This document shows, one piece after another, positions 61,341 to 64,000 of a stretch of DNA of 64,000 nucleotides; positions within the stretch are counted from its first letter, which is position 1; each line of letters begins with the position of its first letter. The position numbers were made by a program, and so were the translations under genes. Under the pieces are notes generated by a model. It saw only the letters and a list, made by a program, of their open reading frames with translations, was not told where the DNA came from and did not search any database. The DNA is taken from positions 282,800 through 346,799 of the forward strand of contig BJGH01000001.1 in assembly GCA_014190355.1 (NCBI GenBank). The letters run 5' to 3'. Origin of the DNA: Alphaproteobacteria bacterium. GTDB taxonomy: Bacteria > Pseudomonadota > Alphaproteobacteria > Rickettsiales > UBA1997.

Positions 61341-63011
61341 ATGAGTATTGAAATAATCAAACAAATTTTACCAACCATTCCTCACCAAAGCGGAGTTTAT
61401 CATTTTATTGATAAAGATCAAGAAGTTCTGTATGTTGGGAAAGCTAAAGATTTACGCAAAAGAATTACCAATTACACCAATGCCAATGCTTTATGCAATA
61501 GAATTTTACGAATGGTTAACTTAGCAGAAAAAATTGAAATAATTCAAACCGAAACTGAGCTTGAAGCAATTCTTTTAGAACATAATTTAATAAAAAAAAT
61601 TTCTCCACGCTTTAATATTCTGCTTAAAGATGATAAAACTTTTCCTCATATTTTAATTAGCAATCATCAATTCCCCCAGATCATTAAACATCGAGGAGTT
61701 AAAACCAATATAGGCAATTATTTTGGACCATTTATTAATGCAAGCGATGCTAATCGTAATATCGAAATTTTACGTAAAACTTTTTTACTTCGTAATTGCA
61801 GCGATAGTGAATTTAAATCACGAAAAAAACCTTGTATGGAATATCAAATAAAAAAATGCTCAGCTCCATGCGTCGGCGAAATATCTCAAGAAAATTATCA
61901 ACAAAATATCAAAAATGCCATCACTGTTCTCTCAGGCAAATCAACCTTGGTTCAAGAAAATCTTCAAAATAAAATGATTGAATATAGCCAAATTCAAGAA
62001 TATGAAAAAGCCATGATAATTCGAGATCAAATTAAAGCTTTAAACTACTTACAAAATAAACAAAATATCAGTATTAACGAAGTTAAAGATTTTGATGCTT
62101 TGTGTTTTGTTGCAATAAATCACCGCGCTTGTGTTTATATTACCTTTTATCGCGCTGGACAAAACTATGGTTCAAAACCATATTTTTATGAACTTGAAAA
62201 TAATCAAAATCCCCAAGAAATTTTGGTCAATTTTATTGGTCAATTTTATCTTAATCATAAACCACCATCAATGATTATTGTTAATCAAGATCTTCATGAA
62301 CAAAAACTGCTCAATGAATTTCTTAGTGAAATTGCCAAGAAAAAAATTGAAATAATTTATCCTAAAAAAGGTGACAAAGCTTTCCTTCTAAAGGATCATG
62401 AGCAATTGGCTTTACAAAATCTTGAGCAAAAAATTTCTCATAACATGAGTATCAAAAAATTATTAATGGAAGTTAAAAAAATTTTTGAGCTCATTAAAAT
62501 TCCTCAAAGAATCGAAGTTTATGATAACAGCCATACTGGCAATCAAAATGCCATTGGAGCAATGATTACTGCTGGGGTAGATGGTTTTATTAAAAGCGGA
62601 TATCGAAAATTTAATATCAAACAACTTGAACAAATTGACAACCCTCATCGGGAAATAATTAAAGAAGGTAACGATGATACGGCTATGCTTGAGCAAGTTT
62701 TACTTCGGAGATTTTCTAAATTAAAATCTAATGAAATACCAGATTTTGTAATCATCGACGGTGGAAAAGGTCAACTAACCTCAGCTCAAAAAATCTTTGA
62801 TCAGCTTAATCTCAAAATCCCTTTTGTTTGTATGTCAAAAGGCAAAAATAGAAATGCTGGTGAAGAATTTTTTCATCAAACTAACAAAGAGTCTTTTACA
62901 TTAGAAAAAAACTCAGCTGTAATGCATTATTTACAAAGACTTCGCGATGAAGCCCATCGTTTTGCAATTATGACTCATCGAAAAAAACGTGACAAAAATA
63001 TGCTTCAATAA
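61341..63011 (+). CDS. uvrC: Excinuclease UvrC lacking the C-terminal HhH domain
   Basis: 556 residues against about 600-640. GIY-YIG nuclease ('SGVYHFIDKDQEVLYVGKAKDLRKRITNYT', 17-47), Cys-rich/UVR-type middle ('KKCSAPCVGEIS', then 'LQNKMIEYSQIQEYEKAMIIRDQIKAL'), and the RNase H-like second nuclease with its Asp in 'RIEVYDNSHTGNQNAIGAMI', Asp in 'FVIIDGGKGQLTSA' and His in 'LRDEAHRFAIMTHRKKRDKNMLQ'. Both nuclease sites are intact, so it should cut both sides of a lesion. The protein stops just where the tandem helix-hairpin-helix DNA-binding domain should begin, and the next bases do not encode it in any frame. Confidence 0.93.
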   Translation: MSIEIIKQILPTIPHQSGVYHFIDKDQEVLYVGKAKDLRKRITNYTNANALCNRILRMVNLAEKIEIIQTETELEAILLEHNLIKKISPRFNILLKDDKTFPHILISNHQFPQIIKHRGVKTNIGNYFGPFINASDANRNIEILRKTFLLRNCSDSEFKSRKKPCMEYQIKKCSAPCVGEISQENYQQNIKNAITVLSGKSTLVQENLQNKMIEYSQIQEYEKAMIIRDQIKALNYLQNKQNISINEVKDFDALCFVAINHRACVYITFYRAGQNYGSKPYFYELENNQNPQEILVNFIGQFYLNHKPPSMIIVNQDLHEQKLLNEFLSEIAKKKIEIIYPKKGDKAFLLKDHEQLALQNLEQKISHNMSIKKLLMEVKKIFELIKIPQRIEVYDNSHTGNQNAIGAMITAGVDGFIKSGYRKFNIKQLEQIDNPHREIIKEGNDDTAMLEQVLLRRFSKLKSNEIPDFVIIDGGKGQLTSAQKIFDQLNLKIPFVCMSKGKNRNAGEEFFHQTNKESFTLEKNSAVMHYLQRLRDEAHRFAIMTHRKKRDKNMLQ

Positions 63012-63057
63012 TTTTTTGTTAATTTTTTTTATTAAATAATTTTCAATTATAAAAATC

Positions 63058-64000
63058 TTATTTCTTTTTATTGCCACTTAAATCATCAAATAATTGATTT
63101 AAACCAGCCCATGGGTCGAATGGTTGCTGTTTTTGGGCTGGTTGTTGAGTCGAAACAGTTTTAGAAGTTTGGATTGGTTGAGGTGCTGTATATGTTTTGA
63201 CTGGTTGAGAAGTCTGATCATCATCATCTTCAAACTCAATTTCGATCTCTTCAGTTTCTATTGATCCAGCAGTTTTTGAAGTTTTTGATTTTGAAGCTTG
63301 TGAATTAATTGCTTTACTTACTTGTAAAGATATTGGCGAAGAGGATTTTTGCTGACCAACACCGAGAATATTATCGGTTCCTCTTGATATTGCTGAAACA
63401 AATGGATCAATTGCTTTGGATAATGGATCGCTAATATATTTCTCTAAAGCGTTATTTATTGGTGTTTGTAAATTAGTATTTGGTTTAGCACTTGATGAAG
63501 CTGGTGAGGTTATTTGAGGCTGTTCAACTTGACCACCAAAAACTGAATTTGACTGCTGAAACCTCACTCTGGCAATTGATTCCTTAACTAGATCAGCAGA
63601 GGTTTGATTTTGCGATGAAGACCCAGATTGAGCTGACCCTGATACCACTTTAAAAGCTGAATTACCTGATGGCCTAAATGCCGATACACCATTCGATAAG
63701 TTAGAAAATTTATTTTGAGCAAAATCTATTTTTATATCTTGTGGTGATAAGCCAGAAACTACCCCTTGCCGTCTTGACTGCTGACCAACTAAACTTTGAA
63801 CTGGCTCTGAAATAATTCTTGAATTTTGTTGCTGATCTACCATAGAAGATTCACCAGTTTTTTTTGCTGGAGCATTTTGATTTACAAAATCTGGTTTTTG
63901 TTGACCAAAATTTAGTAAGTCTGCCAAACCTAATTCAATATTAGATGGTGACAATAAGGGTGGTGAAATTTGCGAAGGTTTTGACTCAGTAATTGGTTTA
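63058..64000 (-). CDS. Gln/Ser-rich protein of unknown function, 5' end outside window
   Basis: At least 314 residues. The frame is still open at the right edge (it reads 'KPITESKPSQISPPLL' before the TTG at 63954), so the true start lies beyond 64000. Composition is Ser/Gln/Pro/Thr/Asn-rich and disordered, with a short acidic stretch 'TEEIEIEFEDDDDQ' (63231 region), a short more regular block 'LEKYISDPLSKAIDPFVSAISRGTDNILGVG', and a C-terminal 'DPWAGLNQLFDDLSGNKKK'. No domain recognised. Could be a scaffold or secreted protein. Convergent with uvrC, 46 bp apart. Confidence 0.6.
   Translation of the reverse strand, partial: KPITESKPSQISPPLLSPSNIELGLADLLNFGQQKPDFVNQNAPAKKTGESSMVDQQQNSRIISEPVQSLVGQQSRRQGVVSGLSPQDIKIDFAQNKFSNLSNGVSAFRPSGNSAFKVVSGSAQSGSSSQNQTSADLVKESIARVRFQQSNSVFGGQVEQPQITSPASSSAKPNTNLQTPINNALEKYISDPLSKAIDPFVSAISRGTDNILGVGQQKSSSPISLQVSKAINSQASKSKTSKTAGSIETEEIEIEFEDDDDQTSQPVKTYTAPQPIQTSKTVSTQQPAQKQQPFDPWAGLNQLFDDLSGNKKK

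Noticed and set aside
1..64000. CRISPR arrays, insertion sequences, prophage genes, replication origin
   Set aside because: No regular repeat-spacer pattern, transposase, phage structural gene or DnaA-box cluster was seen by eye; xerC is of the housekeeping type.

Overview
The window is a strongly AT-rich, densely coded stretch of bacterial chromosome. Gene content points to an alphaproteobacterium, most likely Rickettsiales or a close relative. It has a ddl-ftsQ-ftsA run with no ftsZ behind it, a DUF2610-like protein (a family I associate with Rickettsiales), CarD, ThyX, DUF2061 and BamE/MlaE/LolD envelope genes. It is not a strongly reduced Rickettsia-type genome. It keeps glucose-6-phosphate isomerase, GTP cyclohydrolase I, ThiL, Kbl, a photolyase, a ClC channel, a complete TonB uptake locus and a lipid-modification cluster. 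The lineage is inferred from gene families only; no 16S rRNA is present.

Layout. 43-846: mlaE. 1049-6052: a + strand locus of a lipoprotein, a small His/Cys protein resembling DUF2946, a TonB-dependent receptor, ExbB, ExbD and a His-rich TonB, probably a metal-uptake system. 6076-9773: pgi-dsbB, tRNA-Cys and rlmB-nadK. 9965-11554: a protein of unknown function with two internal repeats. 11701-19236: eight tightly packed - strand genes (flavin amine oxidase, DUF1365, CFA-type methyltransferase, chalcone-isomerase-like, MFS, DUF3833, SDR, CorA/ZntB). The first seven match a lipid-modification gene set linked in other proteobacteria to singlet-oxygen/photo-oxidative stress. 19261-23871: terC, folE-maf, skp, xerC and a secreted phytochelatin-synthase-like protease fold.

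23872-28037 is the most unusual stretch. A strong promoter lies directly in front of a GC-rich, multi-helix RNA I cannot classify. A dnaE gene follows that stops about 300 codons early, then a divergent Nudix-like protein. 28382-41836 holds envelope genes (GT4, M23 peptidase) and an information/repair run: a CarD with a Lys-rich N-terminal arm and an acidic tail, lolD, phrB, mfd and an unknown gene, facing ddl-ftsQ-ftsA. 42135-49154 holds DUF2610-like, cysQ, clc, a gamma carbonic anhydrase, dgt, kbl and a small Lys-rich lipoprotein ending in a clear terminator. 49251-52085 is thiL-RDD-lpxC-DUF2061.

52086-53773 is gene-poor, with a possible outer-membrane-protein remnant and a putative membrane protein. 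It is followed by rpmF-plsX-fabH, bamE plus a small lipoprotein, a rho gene with a 150-residue disordered N-terminal extension, exoD, tatA, thyX, a uvrC lacking its C-terminal HhH domain, and the 3' part of a Gln/Ser-rich gene that runs off the right edge.

Themes worth following are loss of C-terminal modules from two DNA enzymes (DnaE, UvrC), gain of long low-complexity arms on two transcription factors (CarD, Rho), and the unclassified RNA. No CRISPR array, insertion sequence, prophage or rRNA was seen.
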